From Fimbriimonas ginsengisoli Gsoil 348 (GTDB taxonomy: Bacteria > Armatimonadota > Fimbriimonadia > Fimbriimonadales > Fimbriimonadaceae), in contig CAMCVK010000014.1 in assembly GCA_945881865.1 (NCBI GenBank), forward strand, positions 1 to 64,000: a stretch of DNA of 64,000 nt, read 5' to 3'. A program made the position numbers and the translations under genes. Every line of letters starts with the position of its first letter. The first letter of the stretch is position 1. The notes beneath the pieces were generated by a model. The model was not told the origin of the DNA and made no database searches. It saw only the letters and a list, made by a program, of their open reading frames with translations. Below, in pieces: positions 1 through 8,275 of this stretch.

Positions 1-1
1 C

Positions 2-946
2 GACCTACCCGACCACAACCCAGACACCTACGTCGCCGCGCTCGAATACGCGGCAGACAACGGGTATGCCGCCGTGGTCATTGACTCCCTCTCCCACGCG
101 TGGATGGGCAAGGGCGGCGCGTTGGAGCAGGTTGACAATCGCGGCAAAGCGAACCGGGCGCAAGGCGGATTCAACGCTTGGCGCGAGGTGACGCCGATGC
201 ACAACCGGCTGGTTGATGCGCTGCTGGCCTTTCCCGGCCACCTGATCGCGACCATGCGGGTGAAGACCGAGTACATCGTCGAGAAGGACGAGCGGACCGG
301 GAAGAGCAGCCCTCGAAAGATTGGCCTCTCGCCGGTGCAGCGCGACGGCGTGGAGTACGAATTCGATATCTGCGCCGAAATGGATCAGGACAACAACCTG
401 ATCGTCACCAAAACCCGAATGGCGGACCTGGGCGGCGCGGTGATCCACAAGCCGGATCAGAAGTTCGCGACACGGATTCTCGACTGGCTGAACTCGGGCA
501 CGGATGCCGGCGCACCCGTCGTTGTAGGCAAGGCTCCACAAAAGCCCGATGCCGAGGCCGATGCCCGCGCTGAACTGGCGCGAAAACAGAGGAACGGAGA
601 GGCGAAGGCCCTGATCGAAAGGTGGCAGATGTCGCCGGAATCCGTCGCGGGTTGGAAAGAGGCCTGCAAATTCCGAAATTTGGACCCTCTCGATACCCTT
701 TTGGCCGCTTCGAAGGCTGACGGCGTTCGGGACTTCGACGACGCGGACCGATGGTTCCTCGCCCGGTACCCGCTGCTGGGAAACGACGAATCGGAACTGG
801 AAGTGGAAGCGGAGCCCTCGCCGCAGGCGCAGCCGAGGGCGACGACGCCGCCGAGCACGACGACGAATGCGACTGCGAATTCTGCGCCCGAGCCGCCGAA
901 GCATACAGCGCCATCCACAAGCTCGAAATCTGAGGCCGCGAAGTGA
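2..946 (+). CDS. Phage AAA-family ATPase (AAA_24/Sak4-like), 5'-truncated by window edge
   Basis: The reading frame is open from the first bases, so the N-terminus with the Walker A loop lies before the window. The visible part starts with a hydrophobic strand ending in VVIDSLSHAW, a Walker B-type signature of the phage nucleotide-binding proteins grouped as AAA_24, which include RecA-like Sak4 single-strand annealing helpers. A conserved middle part (RVKTEY, KIGLSPVQRDGVEYEFD) and an acidic, Pro/Thr/Ser-rich tail follow. It heads an early operon and overlaps the next start by 4 nt. A role in phage recombination or replication is inferred from family and context; the exact activity is not visible. 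Confidence 0.75.
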   Translation, partial: DLPDHNPDTYVAALEYAADNGYAAVVIDSLSHAWMGKGGALEQVDNRGKANRAQGGFNAWREVTPMHNRLVDALLAFPGHLIATMRVKTEYIVEKDERTGKSSPRKIGLSPVQRDGVEYEFDICAEMDQDNNLIVTKTRMADLGGAVIHKPDQKFATRILDWLNSGTDAGAPVVVGKAPQKPDAEADARAELARKQRNGEAKALIERWQMSPESVAGWKEACKFRNLDPLDTLLAASKADGVRDFDDADRWFLARYPLLGNDESELEVEAEPSPQAQPRATTPPSTTTNATANSAPEPPKHTAPSTSSKSEAAK

Positions 947-1173
947 TCACTCACGGCCAGCGGATAGCCCAGCTTGAGGGCCGAATCAAGGAGCTTGAAG
1001 CTCAGTTATCGGCCGAACCTGCTCCTTCGCCCACGGAGCAAATCAGCATTCGACACTTTCTGTCCCGCGCAAAGCGGGACCTAGAACTCGCGGAGGAGGC
1101 AGCTCGGACCGCGAAGTTCGAAGCACGCATCAAGGCCGCGCAAGATGCCGGCCTTGCCAGCGGAGGAATCTAA
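943..1173 (+). CDS. Small coiled-coil protein of the early operon
   Basis: A 76-residue, highly charged protein with heptad-like Leu/Ile spacing (QLEGRIKELEAQL) predicting a coiled coil. Its GTG start overlaps the stop of the ATPase gene (GTGA), the usual sign of translational coupling. I recognise no family. The context suggests an accessory factor in phage DNA metabolism. Confidence 0.6.
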   Translation: MITHGQRIAQLEGRIKELEAQLSAEPAPSPTEQISIRHFLSRAKRDLELAEEAARTAKFEARIKAAQDAGLASGGI

Positions 1174-1177
1174 CACT

Positions 1178-1453
1178 ATGGCAGCAGCAAAGAAACTCAC
1201 GATTTATCCAGCACTTAGCGTCGGGACCGGGATGGCACCGGCGGCGATCCTCACCACGCTCATCGAGAAAGTTCTCTCGGGCGAAACCGGCGACCCGGTC
1301 AGCATTTCGACCCTGCAGGGACTTCCCAATGAGTCCCGGGGATCAATCTTGCGAGCGTTCGAGGAGCTCGTGGAAAACGGGCGCGTGAACTTGCCGCCCG
1401 AAGAAAAGGGCGATGAGTTCCCCGAAGACGACCAGAGCGCGGGCGGGGCTTAG
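1178..1453 (+). CDS. Small hypothetical phage protein
   Basis: A 91-residue protein starting at the ATG after the previous stop, with a GGAGGA Shine-Dalgarno about 10 nt upstream. The middle (helix, turn, then ILRAFEELVENGRV) is reminiscent of a small winged-helix fold, and the C-terminus is acidic. No family recognised. It lies 2 nt before the RuvC-like gene, in the same operon. Confidence 0.6.
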   Translation: MAAAKKLTIYPALSVGTGMAPAAILTTLIEKVLSGETGDPVSISTLQGLPNESRGSILRAFEELVENGRVNLPPEEKGDEFPEDDQSAGGA

Positions 1454-1455
1454 CA

Positions 1456-1965
1456 GTGATTGCGCGCCGAACGGTTTGGATCGCCGTCGATCCAGGCGCG
1501 AAATCGGGAGTCGCGGTCAAGTTTCCGGGGGAGGGAATGTTTACCTTTCCGGTAAACGGAATTCCCCCAGTCGGGTTTGAGCACCATGAGTTCGAAACGA
1601 TTCTTGACCGGATCGTGACCCAGAACCAGCGCGTGGTCTGCCTTATCGAACGGTCTCACGCGAAGATCGCTCGATTCAGCGCGCACCGGGCCGACGCCAT
1701 GAAGTGGCAGGCATTCCTCAAAAACAAGCTCGCGAGGCGAAACACGATCTACTTCGCGGATCCAAAGACGTGGCAGGCGCACCTAGGCGTTTGCCCGCCG
1801 GGTAGCGGCGTGACTCTGCCCTACGATCAGTATGCGCGGGGCTATCTCAAGGTGAGCGCCGCTGCCACCACCGATGAATGCGCGGCGGCTTGCCTTCTGC
1901 ACTACGGGCGGCGGGTCTACGTTTCGCAGGACCGTCCCGGCGAGCGGTGGAGCGAGGAAAAATGA
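1456..1965 (+). CDS. RuvC-like (RNase H-fold) nuclease, probable Holliday-junction resolvase
   Basis: A 169-residue protein with the layout of RuvC-like resolvases. There is an N-terminal strand with the first catalytic Asp in VDPGAKSGVAV, a central acidic residue after a hydrophobic strand (VCLIERSHAK), and a C-terminal helix with TTDECAAACLL that could supply the last metal ligand. Phage enzymes of this kind resolve recombination or replication junctions before packaging. The GTG start lies 2 nt after the previous stop, and the stop overlaps the next gene by 4 nt. The fold call is good; the substrate is inferred. Confidence 0.7.
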   Translation: MIARRTVWIAVDPGAKSGVAVKFPGEGMFTFPVNGIPPVGFEHHEFETILDRIVTQNQRVVCLIERSHAKIARFSAHRADAMKWQAFLKNKLARRNTIYFADPKTWQAHLGVCPPGSGVTLPYDQYARGYLKVSAAATTDECAAACLLHYGRRVYVSQDRPGERWSEEK

Positions 1966-2144
1966 GCCCTTCCCAGCGACTTACGCAAGCCAACCGCGAG
2001 ATTGAGCGGATCGAGATTGAGATGCTTTCGACCTACTCGACCGCCGGGCGCGAGGAACTGAACCGCAGGCTTCAGCACTGGCAAGCCGAGAAGAACCGCG
2101 CCGAGGATGAAATGCAGGGTGACCTGTTTGGTGGGGTGCGTTGA
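1962..2144 (+). CDS. Small helical protein before the helicase
   Basis: A 60-residue charged, coiled-coil-like protein (REIERIEIEM, ELNRRLQHW). The ATG start overlaps the preceding stop (ATGA), so I prefer it to longer in-frame starts lying inside the resolvase gene. The last codons overlap the TTG start of the helicase. No family recognised; tight coupling suggests work with the helicase or resolvase. Confidence 0.6.
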   Translation: MSPSQRLTQANREIERIEIEMLSTYSTAGREELNRRLQHWQAEKNRAEDEMQGDLFGGVR

Positions 2145-3865
2145 ACTTGTTCAGCGAGCCGCCTCCGGAGCCGCCGAAGATCGTGCTCCGGGATTACCAG
2201 CAGGCGTGCGTCGACGCGGTTCTGGAGGGCAGGCGGCGCGGCGTCCGACGCGGACTTATCGTGCTGCCGACCGGGTGTGGAAAGACGACGGTCTTCGCCG
2301 AGATCATCAAGACCCTTTCTGACGAGCCTGAATTCCAGGCACTGGTGCTGGCGCACCGGGCGGAGTTACTGGAGCAAGGCGCCGGCCGTATCGCCGCCCA
2401 GAATCCGCACCTGCGGGTTGGAATTGAGGCAGGCGACCAGCGCGCCGAGAAGGGCACAAACGTCGTCGTGGCGGGCGTTCAGACGATTGGGCGGCCGGGC
2501 TCGACCCGGTTGCCGTGGCTGGATCCCAGCCTGATCATCACTGATGAAGCTCACCACGGAAGTGCGGACACCTACTGCAATGTTTATCGCAGATACGGTT
2601 TGTTTGAATCCGTCGGCCGAGTTTTCCACCTTGGTGTGACCGCGACCCCTCACCGGATGGATAACAAGCCGTTGCACGGGACCGAGAAAGCGATCTTCGA
2701 GGAAGTTTTGTTCTCGTACCGCCTTTCAGAGGCCATAAAGAGCAACTATCTGTGCGACCTTCGCGGCTACCGTGTTAGCAGCGAGGCAGACCTTTCGAAG
2801 GTCGGAAACGTCGCCGGCGACTTCAACCTGGGCCAGCTTGAAAAGGCCATGAACACCGAACGCGAGAACGAACTCGCGTTCAATTCGTGGGCGGAGGTTG
2901 CCAGCGACCGGCAGACCATTGTCTTCTGTTCGGGTGTCGATCACGCGGAGGCGGTCGCCGAAGTGTTTCGCTCGAAAGGCGTGAAGGCTGCCAGCGTCAG
3001 CGGCGCGATGAAGCGCGAGGTTCGCGATGAAGTCATCCGCAAGTTCCGCGACGGTGAAGTCCAGGTTTTAACGAACATGGATATCGCAACGGAAGGGTTT
3101 GACGTGCCGAACATCCGTTGCGTCCTTCTTCTTCGTCCGACGCAAAGCTGGGGCCTGTACACGCAGATGGTCGGACGCGGCACCCGGCTATCGCCCGGGA
3201 AAACCGACTGCATCGTCATCGACGTCGTGGGGAACAGCGAGCGGCACGCCCTCGGCAAACAGCCGGCGACCTTGGCCGGGCTGGTGGAATTGCCGCCAAA
3301 GATGGACCTTGAGGGCAAGGGCCTTGCCGAGGCACTCAGTCTTTGGGAGGATCTGCCAGACGATCAGCAGGCGGTTCTATTCAAGCGGTGCACGAGCTTC
3401 GCGGGCCTCTCGGCGAGACTCACGGCCGTTGACTTGCTGGCTGAGCTCGCGACCCCGGAAGAAGTAGCGGTGGCGTCTTCGCTCAGTTGGCTGAAGCTCA
3501 GCGACACGCGATTCCAGGTGAGTTGCGGATCCGTGGACGCCGAGATGCATCGCCAGGCAAGTATCACGCAGGACGCGTTGGGTGCCTATATGTTGAAACT
3601 CCAAACATCCCAAAGGGAACTGCTGTTTCCGCTGGACAGCGAGCTTGACGCGGCGTTCAGGCAGGCAGACAAGATCATCGAGCGCGAGTTTCCCGGTGCC
3701 CGCGCGGTGGCCGGTACGGGCCAGCCTTGGCGAAAGAACCCGCCGAGTGAAGCGCAGATCAAGCTCCTGCGACACCTGAAAGTCTCACAGGAAACGATCC
3801 GGCAACTCACTCGCGGAGACGCCAGCATGCTGATCACGAAGCTACGGGCCGGAGGTGGGCGGTAA
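2141..3865 (+). CDS. DEAD/DEAH-box superfamily 2 helicase
   Basis: A 574-residue SF2 helicase. It has a Q-motif-like LRDYQQACVDAV (about residues 16-27), Walker A LPTGCGKTT (about 42-50), DEAH box (IITDEAHHG), motif III-like TATPHR, and in the second RecA domain TNMDIATEGFDVPN and GRGTRLSPGKTDC. These are the ATP- and nucleic acid-binding motifs of phage helicases used in replication or recombination. The C-terminal 200 residues have no family I can name. The TTG start overlaps the previous stop, and the gene abuts the DUF1376 gene without a gap. Confidence 0.88.
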   Translation: MNLFSEPPPEPPKIVLRDYQQACVDAVLEGRRRGVRRGLIVLPTGCGKTTVFAEIIKTLSDEPEFQALVLAHRAELLEQGAGRIAAQNPHLRVGIEAGDQRAEKGTNVVVAGVQTIGRPGSTRLPWLDPSLIITDEAHHGSADTYCNVYRRYGLFESVGRVFHLGVTATPHRMDNKPLHGTEKAIFEEVLFSYRLSEAIKSNYLCDLRGYRVSSEADLSKVGNVAGDFNLGQLEKAMNTERENELAFNSWAEVASDRQTIVFCSGVDHAEAVAEVFRSKGVKAASVSGAMKREVRDEVIRKFRDGEVQVLTNMDIATEGFDVPNIRCVLLLRPTQSWGLYTQMVGRGTRLSPGKTDCIVIDVVGNSERHALGKQPATLAGLVELPPKMDLEGKGLAEALSLWEDLPDDQQAVLFKRCTSFAGLSARLTAVDLLAELATPEEVAVASSLSWLKLSDTRFQVSCGSVDAEMHRQASITQDALGAYMLKLQTSQRELLFPLDSELDAAFRQADKIIEREFPGARAVAGTGQPWRKNPPSEAQIKLLRHLKVSQETIRQLTRGDASMLITKLRAGGGR

Positions 3866-4702
3866 ATGGCCTCACCGCTGCCATACATGCAGTTCTACGT
3901 CAAGGAGTGGCTTTCTTCGTCTAGCGTGACGCGGATGCCCCTTGAGGCGCAGGGAGCGTACATTCGCCTTCTTTGCTACCAGTGGGAAGAAGGTTCGATC
4001 CCAGAGGCCAAAGAGGAAGTCAGGCTGATGCTTGCGGCCAGCTCGAAGCAGATCGACGCCATATGGAATCACCTTTGCCGCGTGTTCCCAGTCTCAGGTG
4101 ACGGCGAACGACGAAACCCACGGTGCGAGCGGGACCGCGAAGAAGCCTTTGCACTCATGGAGCGCAACCGAGAAAACGGACGACGTGGAGGGCGTCCAAC
4201 GAAACCGAAACCTAACCCAGGTGAAGCCGAAACCATAACCCAAACAAAAGGGGGGGTTATTTCTGGGGTAACCCAAACGAAACCGAAACCTAACCCAAAT
4301 GAAAGGCATCCAGAACCAGAACCAGATACATCTACTAGTCCTTCACTTCGTTCAGGACTAGCTGGGCGCGAGCGCGAAAACGAAAAGCCACCGAAGCCTG
4401 TTTCGTTTCAACCGCCGACCGAGGCTGAGGTCCGAGCCGTCATGGTCACGAACCACGGGCTTTCGGAATCCGATGCAGAAACACAATCTGCACTTTTCTG
4501 GAATCACTACGACGCCTTCGGTTGGCGGGTGAATGGGAATCCCGTCGTGAACTGGCAGTCCCTAGTCGGCAAGTGGATCACGCAATCGAAGTCAGGCAGG
4601 TTCAAAACCGCCCGTAATCCGCCGTCCACGAGGTCGGCACCACCGGAAGAAACGGCAGCCGAGAAGCTGGCCCGCAGGAAGAAGGACATGGGGTACGCAT
4701 GA
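3866..4702 (+). CDS. DUF1376 (YdaU-like) phage replication protein
   Basis: A 278-residue protein whose N-terminus (MASPLPYMQFYVKEWL, then a LEAQGAYIRLLCYQW segment) is typical of DUF1376, a winged-helix domain found in phage replication-initiator or helicase-loader genes. A low-complexity Lys/Pro/Thr linker follows, containing two copies of TKPKPNP encoded by an exact 22-bp repeat. The C-terminal part (ALFWNHYDAFGWRVNG...WQSLVGKW) matches the usual second conserved block of such proteins. The start directly abuts the helicase stop. Function in phage DNA replication is inferred from the family. Confidence 0.78.
   Translation: MASPLPYMQFYVKEWLSSSSVTRMPLEAQGAYIRLLCYQWEEGSIPEAKEEVRLMLAASSKQIDAIWNHLCRVFPVSGDGERRNPRCERDREEAFALMERNRENGRRGGRPTKPKPNPGEAETITQTKGGVISGVTQTKPKPNPNERHPEPEPDTSTSPSLRSGLAGRERENEKPPKPVSFQPPTEAEVRAVMVTNHGLSESDAETQSALFWNHYDAFGWRVNGNPVVNWQSLVGKWITQSKSGRFKTARNPPSTRSAPPEETAAEKLARRKKDMGYA
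4198..4297 (+). repeat. 22-bp direct repeat inside the DUF1376 linker
   Basis: The same 22 bases occur at 4198-4219 and 4276-4297, 78 bp apart. Because 78 is a multiple of three, both copies encode TKPKPNP in frame. A run of seven G and a stretch able to pair as GGTTA/TAACC lie between them. This looks like slippage-prone linker DNA rather than a regulatory site. Confidence 0.8.
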
Positions 4703-5211
4703 AAAGCAAAGAACTAGAAGTAAGCAAAGAACTAGAAATAGCGGTACTGGAAGTTCTTACCGCTTGCGAGTCGGTCGGTATGGCGAACAAGCAGGTGAAC
4801 GTGAACTCTCGCGAGACGATCAAAAACTACGCTCTGGTGCTGGCCGCGAGAGGTATCGCTGCGGCGGACCTGAAGGCGGCAATGGCTGGGGTTCTGACCG
4901 AGGAGTTTTTCCCGAAGCCGGGAACGCTCGAAAAACTGGCGGCCCCGTTCCGCGACACGAGAATCGAGCGAGAGTACGCCGAGAAATGGCGCGGTGCAGT
5001 CGAGATGGTCGACGAACAAGGTCGGCTTTGGCTGGTGCCGCAGGAACGAGTGGAGATTGCCGAGTTGCCGGGGCCACGTGGCGGTTTGCGCAAGGTTCAC
5101 CCAGATAACCCTATGTCGGGACCACGGGCTTTAAGCGCGGGCGGCGCGGATTATATGCGGTCGCTGGGATACGAGCCGAGAGATGGCCGAGAGCCGCACC
5201 ATGCTGAGTAG
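4699..5211 (+). CDS. Hypothetical early protein, possible helicase-loader partner
   Basis: A 170-residue protein starting at an ATG that overlaps the previous stop (ATGA). The first codons contain an AAGAACTAGAA duplication giving KELEVSKELE. The body is helical (NVNSRETIKNYALVLA) with a FPKPGTLEKLAAPFRD block of a kind seen next to DUF1376 genes, and a Gly/Pro-rich tail. No family I can name with certainty. Operon position after a DUF1376 gene suggests replication loading. Confidence 0.65.
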   Translation: MKSKELEVSKELEIAVLEVLTACESVGMANKQVNVNSRETIKNYALVLAARGIAAADLKAAMAGVLTEEFFPKPGTLEKLAAPFRDTRIEREYAEKWRGAVEMVDEQGRLWLVPQERVEIAELPGPRGGLRKVHPDNPMSGPRALSAGGADYMRSLGYEPRDGREPHHAE

Positions 5212-6031
5212 CGACGCTGAGATGGTGCTTCTAGAGCGGGCGAGCCGAGGAGACGCGGAGGCGCTCGAATCGCTCCTAGTTGCCTACCGGCCGAAGATCG
5301 TCGCGATCTCGCGGCAGTTCACTATTCCAGGCCTCGACTTCGATGACAAGGTTTCCGAGTGCTCGATGGCATTTGTTCGGGCGGTTCGCGCCTGGTCGCC
5401 TACGCGCGGGGCCAAGTTCAAGAACTTCGCGAAGCTGCTCATGATGAACGTCTTGACCGAACGGTACCGCTCGGCGAACTGCCAAAAAGAGGGTCCGCTT
5501 TCGCGTCGGGTTTCCATTGATGACCTTGTCGATCGACATGACCCAGACTCGACGATCTCCGACACTCTCGCGGGACCGTCAGACGTTTTCCAAGAGGTCG
5601 CATCTGGCGATTCTTTCGCGATTCTGAAGCGGTTTGTGGCGTCGAGGATTCTGACAATGGCCTGCGAGAATTCAGCAGGCGGCATCGAAGCCAGGGGTCT
5701 GCTGTGCCTATTCGCGAGAGAGATGTTTGAGGGTGACTACCTCGCCTTCCATACCTACGAGCAGCACGTGCATTCAGGGTTCGGCCAGATTTCGCTTGAT
5801 CTCTTTGACCAGGTGCCGCCGGCGCTCAGTGCGAATCTCGTCGCATCGGTCGAGTCTAGGTTCTCAGTGTCGGCGTCCAGCGTCCTCGACATGCTCGCGG
5901 AAGGGTGGTCCGCTGCAGAAATTGTTGATCGTCTCGGCTCGAAAGAGTGGTTGACGGCTTTTTTGCGGCTCCTACCGAAGGCCGTGAGCGTGGAATTCGT
6001 AACCGGCAGCGAAGATGCTGAGCGGATCTGA
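5183..6031 (+). CDS. Phage-encoded sigma-70-like factor
   Basis: A 282-residue protein. About residues 8-100 fit sigma-70 region 2: a short acidic helix, then LLVAYRPKIVAISRQF, an FDDKVSECSMAFVRAVRAWSP core-binding helix, and an FKNFAKLLMMNVLTERYRSA -10-reading helix. A middle linker of about 100 residues has no recognised domain. The C-terminus has VLDMLAEGWSAAEIVDRLGS, which could be the helix-turn-helix of region 4. The start overlaps the previous gene by 29 nt; an in-frame ATG at 5201 is possible. A likely job is directing host RNA polymerase to the repeated element before the late modules, but that link is inference. Confidence 0.75.
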   Translation: MAESRTMLSSDAEMVLLERASRGDAEALESLLVAYRPKIVAISRQFTIPGLDFDDKVSECSMAFVRAVRAWSPTRGAKFKNFAKLLMMNVLTERYRSANCQKEGPLSRRVSIDDLVDRHDPDSTISDTLAGPSDVFQEVASGDSFAILKRFVASRILTMACENSAGGIEARGLLCLFAREMFEGDYLAFHTYEQHVHSGFGQISLDLFDQVPPALSANLVASVESRFSVSASSVLDMLAEGWSAAEIVDRLGSKEWLTAFLRLLPKAVSVEFVTGSEDAERI

Positions 6032-6320
6032 AGGGGTTTTAGAGCAGCTTTTGACTGAGGTCAAAGGCATGAGGACGGATATCCAGGAGTTTGACAAACG
6101 TGTCGCATCTCTGGAGCAGGACCGGGTTCGCGCTCAAAAGGTCCAAGATCGGGTTTTCGGGGGAGTGTTCGCGGTGATTGGCGTGGTGCTGCTTGCCGTC
6201 GCGGGCGGCTTTAGTGACTACGTTTCCGTTAAGAACCGGCTTCAAGGGATCGAAATTTACGGCTCGCCGAAGGCCAGAGAGTTGGAGTCGCGAGTGCAAA
6301 AGCTTGAGGCCAGGCGATGA
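6015..6320 (+). CDS. Small membrane protein with flanking coiled coils
   Basis: A 101-residue protein with a coiled-coil N-terminus (VLEQLLTEVKGMR...RVASLEQDR), one clear membrane segment at about residues 48-66 (FGGVFAVIGVVLLAVAGGF) and a second coiled coil. It overlaps the sigma-like gene by 17 nt and the next gene by 4 nt. The architecture resembles phage hemolysin XhlA-like or holin-accessory proteins, but I see no diagnostic motif. Confidence 0.6.
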   Translation: MLSGSEGVLEQLLTEVKGMRTDIQEFDKRVASLEQDRVRAQKVQDRVFGGVFAVIGVVLLAVAGGFSDYVSVKNRLQGIEIYGSPKARELESRVQKLEARR

Positions 6321-6493
6321 GCCCCTTCGGTAAAGCGATTTTGCTGGCGATCATCACGGCCGTAGTGATCGACGTGCAAACTTTCCGAAAAGCGCGGTCG
6401 AAAGAACCCGCCGCGCGGTTCGATGTTTGGGAGCTGGTGAGCAAGCTCGTCACTGCGGTCGGCCTTGTCGTGATTGATGAGCTGTCCGGCTAG
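6317..6493 (+). CDS. Very small hydrophobic protein, holin-like candidate
   Basis: A 58-residue protein starting MSPFGKAILLAIITAVVID, with one N-terminal membrane segment and a second weakly hydrophobic stretch near the C-terminus (LVTAVGLVVID). The ATG overlaps the previous stop (ATGA). Paired with the upstream membrane/coiled-coil protein it could form a holin pair, but no endolysin lies beside it, so this is only a suggestion. Confidence 0.5.
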   Translation: MSPFGKAILLAIITAVVIDVQTFRKARSKEPAARFDVWELVSKLVTAVGLVVIDELSG

Positions 6494-6544
6494 TTAGAGA
6501 AAAAATAGAAGACAAACGTCTACGTAAACCGTCAAGCCATTAAG

Positions 6545-7552
6545 ATGGCAGAAGGCCTCAGCCTTGCTTCGGAGTTTACGGTGCCACCGTTTTCGATCCT
6601 AGATGCTCGGAAGGGTGATTGGGCGATGCGCAAGAAGCGTTGGATCGCGCTCGGCATCGAAAGCGAGTTAGGTCGGGAGGGCTCCTTGGCGTACAGCGCG
6701 AGTTGTCAGTCTGCAGCGGTCTATCGCGCCAGGGAGGAGTACGAAACGAAAGTGGGCCGTAAGGTTTCCATGAAGGAATTCCTCGCTGCGAACCCGGGCC
6801 AGTACCGGCACACAGGCACGTCCGTTTTCGACCCGGTTCTCGCGGAGTTGATGGTCAGCTGGTTCTCTGCACCGGACGACGTCGTTCTGGACCCGTTCGC
6901 GGGTGGAAGCGTGCGGGGCGTGGTCGCATCGATGCTTGGCCGGGATTACGTTGGGGTTGAGCTGCGGGCCGAGCAAGTGGCCGCGAACCGCGCCCAGGGC
7001 ATCCGAATCTGTGGCGATCGACAGCCGGCGTGGATTTGCGGCGATTCGCTCAAGGAGCTAGATGGCGTACCGAACGGCTTGGACATGATCCTCACGTGCC
7101 CGCCCTACGGCTCGCTGGAGGTTTACAGCCGGGATCCCCGAGACCTCAGCCAGATGCGTGCTCATGAGTTCGATGCGGCCTATTCCGCGATCTTGCAGAA
7201 AGCCGTCGGGTGCATCGCGGATGATCGTTTCGCGGTTATTGTGGTCGGCAACTATCGTGATTCCAAAACCGGCACCCTCCGCGACCTACGAGCCTTGACG
7301 GTGGCCGCTATGGTGAACGCTGGTGCCGCGCTTTACAATGAAGCGATCCTTCTCACGTCGGTAGGAAGTTTGGCTATGAGGGCGCGAAACCAGATGCGCG
7401 CCACCAGGAAGCTCGGTCGATGCCATCAAGAGGTCCTGATCTTCGTGAAGGGGGACCCGAAGCGTGCGACCACGAGGCTCGGGCAAACGGTGCCGTACGA
7501 ATTCCCTAAAGGCCGACTCGGCACGTCTTCATCAGACGATCTGGGGTTGTGA
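6545..7552 (+). CDS. Phage DNA methyltransferase (N6-adenine/N4-cytosine type)
   Basis: A 335-residue enzyme with the permuted order of beta-class aminomethyltransferases. The SAM-binding motif VVLDPFAGGSVRG (about 118-130) precedes VGVELRAEQVAANR, and the catalytic tetrad motif appears as LTCPPYGSLEVYS (about 182). CPPY replaces the more common DPPY/SPPY. No restriction endonuclease is adjacent, so it is probably an orphan phage methylase that shields phage DNA or marks packaging or regulatory sites. It starts at the first ATG, 51 nt after the small membrane gene. A CGTAAACCG sequence 15 nt upstream is a weak version of the late-module element. Confidence 0.85.
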   Translation: MAEGLSLASEFTVPPFSILDARKGDWAMRKKRWIALGIESELGREGSLAYSASCQSAAVYRAREEYETKVGRKVSMKEFLAANPGQYRHTGTSVFDPVLAELMVSWFSAPDDVVLDPFAGGSVRGVVASMLGRDYVGVELRAEQVAANRAQGIRICGDRQPAWICGDSLKELDGVPNGLDMILTCPPYGSLEVYSRDPRDLSQMRAHEFDAAYSAILQKAVGCIADDRFAVIVVGNYRDSKTGTLRDLRALTVAAMVNAGAALYNEAILLTSVGSLAMRARNQMRATRKLGRCHQEVLIFVKGDPKRATTRLGQTVPYEFPKGRLGTSSSDDLGL

Positions 7553-7718
7553 GCCGCGGCTTCTGGCCCATGCGTTTCGCGGCAGCCCGCGCGGCCGCGT
7601 TGTAGAGGGCCGTCGCCTCGGCAGCAACGGCGTTCATCTGGTCGCCGACCGGCTCACCGTTCAACCACCGGACGCGAAGGTCTGCGAGCTCGGCGCGTGC
7701 TTCCTGGAACGTTCTCAT
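7506..7718 (-). CDS. Small helical hypothetical protein, convergent to the methylase
   Basis: A 70-residue Ala/Arg-rich helical protein (MRTFQEARAELADLRVRWL...AAEATALYNAAARAAAKRM) on the minus strand, overlapping the methylase 3' end by 47 nt. I chose the ATG at 7718; TTG/GTG starts at 7751 and 7745 are possible. Its composition looks coding, and it fills a gap otherwise left between the methylase and the metallopeptidase. No family recognised. Confidence 0.5.
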   Translation of the reverse strand: MRTFQEARAELADLRVRWLNGEPVGDQMNAVAAEATALYNAAARAAAKRMGQKPRLTTPDRLMKTCRVGL

Positions 7719-7771
7719 TCGCTCAAGCTTGCCAAGGCGCCGCACGAACAAGCAAGGCCATATACGGGCTT

Positions 7772-8266
7772 ATGCCGGTTGAATATCGAGATGCGCCTGA
7801 ACTGCGGGCAATGGCCGAACCGATCATCCAGGAGTTCCACCCGCACCTCATCGGCTACCCGGTCCGATTCGCTTGGCGGTCCGAGCCGAGGAAGGTGATG
7901 AACAAGATCGCTTTTGCGACGGCCGAGATTGTGAAAGGTCGCTTTGCCCAGTTCGTGATGACTGACGACGAGAAGGCGATGGATGGCCAGGATAACGGGG
8001 CAGCCATGTTCTGGATCGAAGTCGCGGAACCCTGCTGGGAAGAGGCAACCGAAAGGCAAAGGCTCGCGGTTCTCGACCATGAACTTCTCCACTGCGTCAT
8101 CGAGGACACCGATGACGGCGACCGGAAGATGGCGATTCACACTCACGACATCGAAGAGTTCGAAGCGATCATCACGCGCCACGGAATCTACCGGGAAGAC
8201 TACTGGTCCTTTGCTCTTGCCATGAACGAAGCCTCCGACGGGGTTCGGCCTGATTTGACTCCGTAA
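7772..8266 (+). CDS. Putative phage metallopeptidase (HExxH)
   Basis: A 164-residue protein with a zinc-protease signature VLDHELLHCVIED (about residues 103-115), where HELLH gives two His ligands and the catalytic Glu. An IHTHDIEEFEAIITRHG segment follows that could supply the third ligand. This matches the family of small phage metallopeptidases often found near terminase genes; their target is unknown. The ATG at 7772 lies 5 nt after a TATACG box, so the mRNA may be leaderless. The terminase small subunit follows 9 nt downstream. Confidence 0.72.
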   Translation: MPVEYRDAPELRAMAEPIIQEFHPHLIGYPVRFAWRSEPRKVMNKIAFATAEIVKGRFAQFVMTDDEKAMDGQDNGAAMFWIEVAEPCWEEATERQRLAVLDHELLHCVIEDTDDGDRKMAIHTHDIEEFEAIITRHGIYREDYWSFALAMNEASDGVRPDLTP

Positions 8267-8275
8267 ACGGTAACG
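8261..8275 (+). promoter_or_regulatory. Late-module start element before the small terminase gene
   Basis: CCGTAAACGGTAACG lies directly before the GTG start, so the GTAAAC core is 7 nt from the start codon and no Shine-Dalgarno is present. It matches the core and spacing of the element at the other late modules but lacks the upstream TTAC half. Confidence 0.55.

Noticed and set aside
5-904. Minus-strand frame of 299 codons opposite the AAA ATPase
   Set aside because: Arg-repeat N-terminus and no recognisable domain; the plus strand has the Walker B motif and operon overlaps.
4198-4297. 22-bp repeat considered as a replication origin iteron
   Set aside because: Only two copies, in frame within a low-complexity linker (TKPKPNP), and not accompanied by an AT-rich region.
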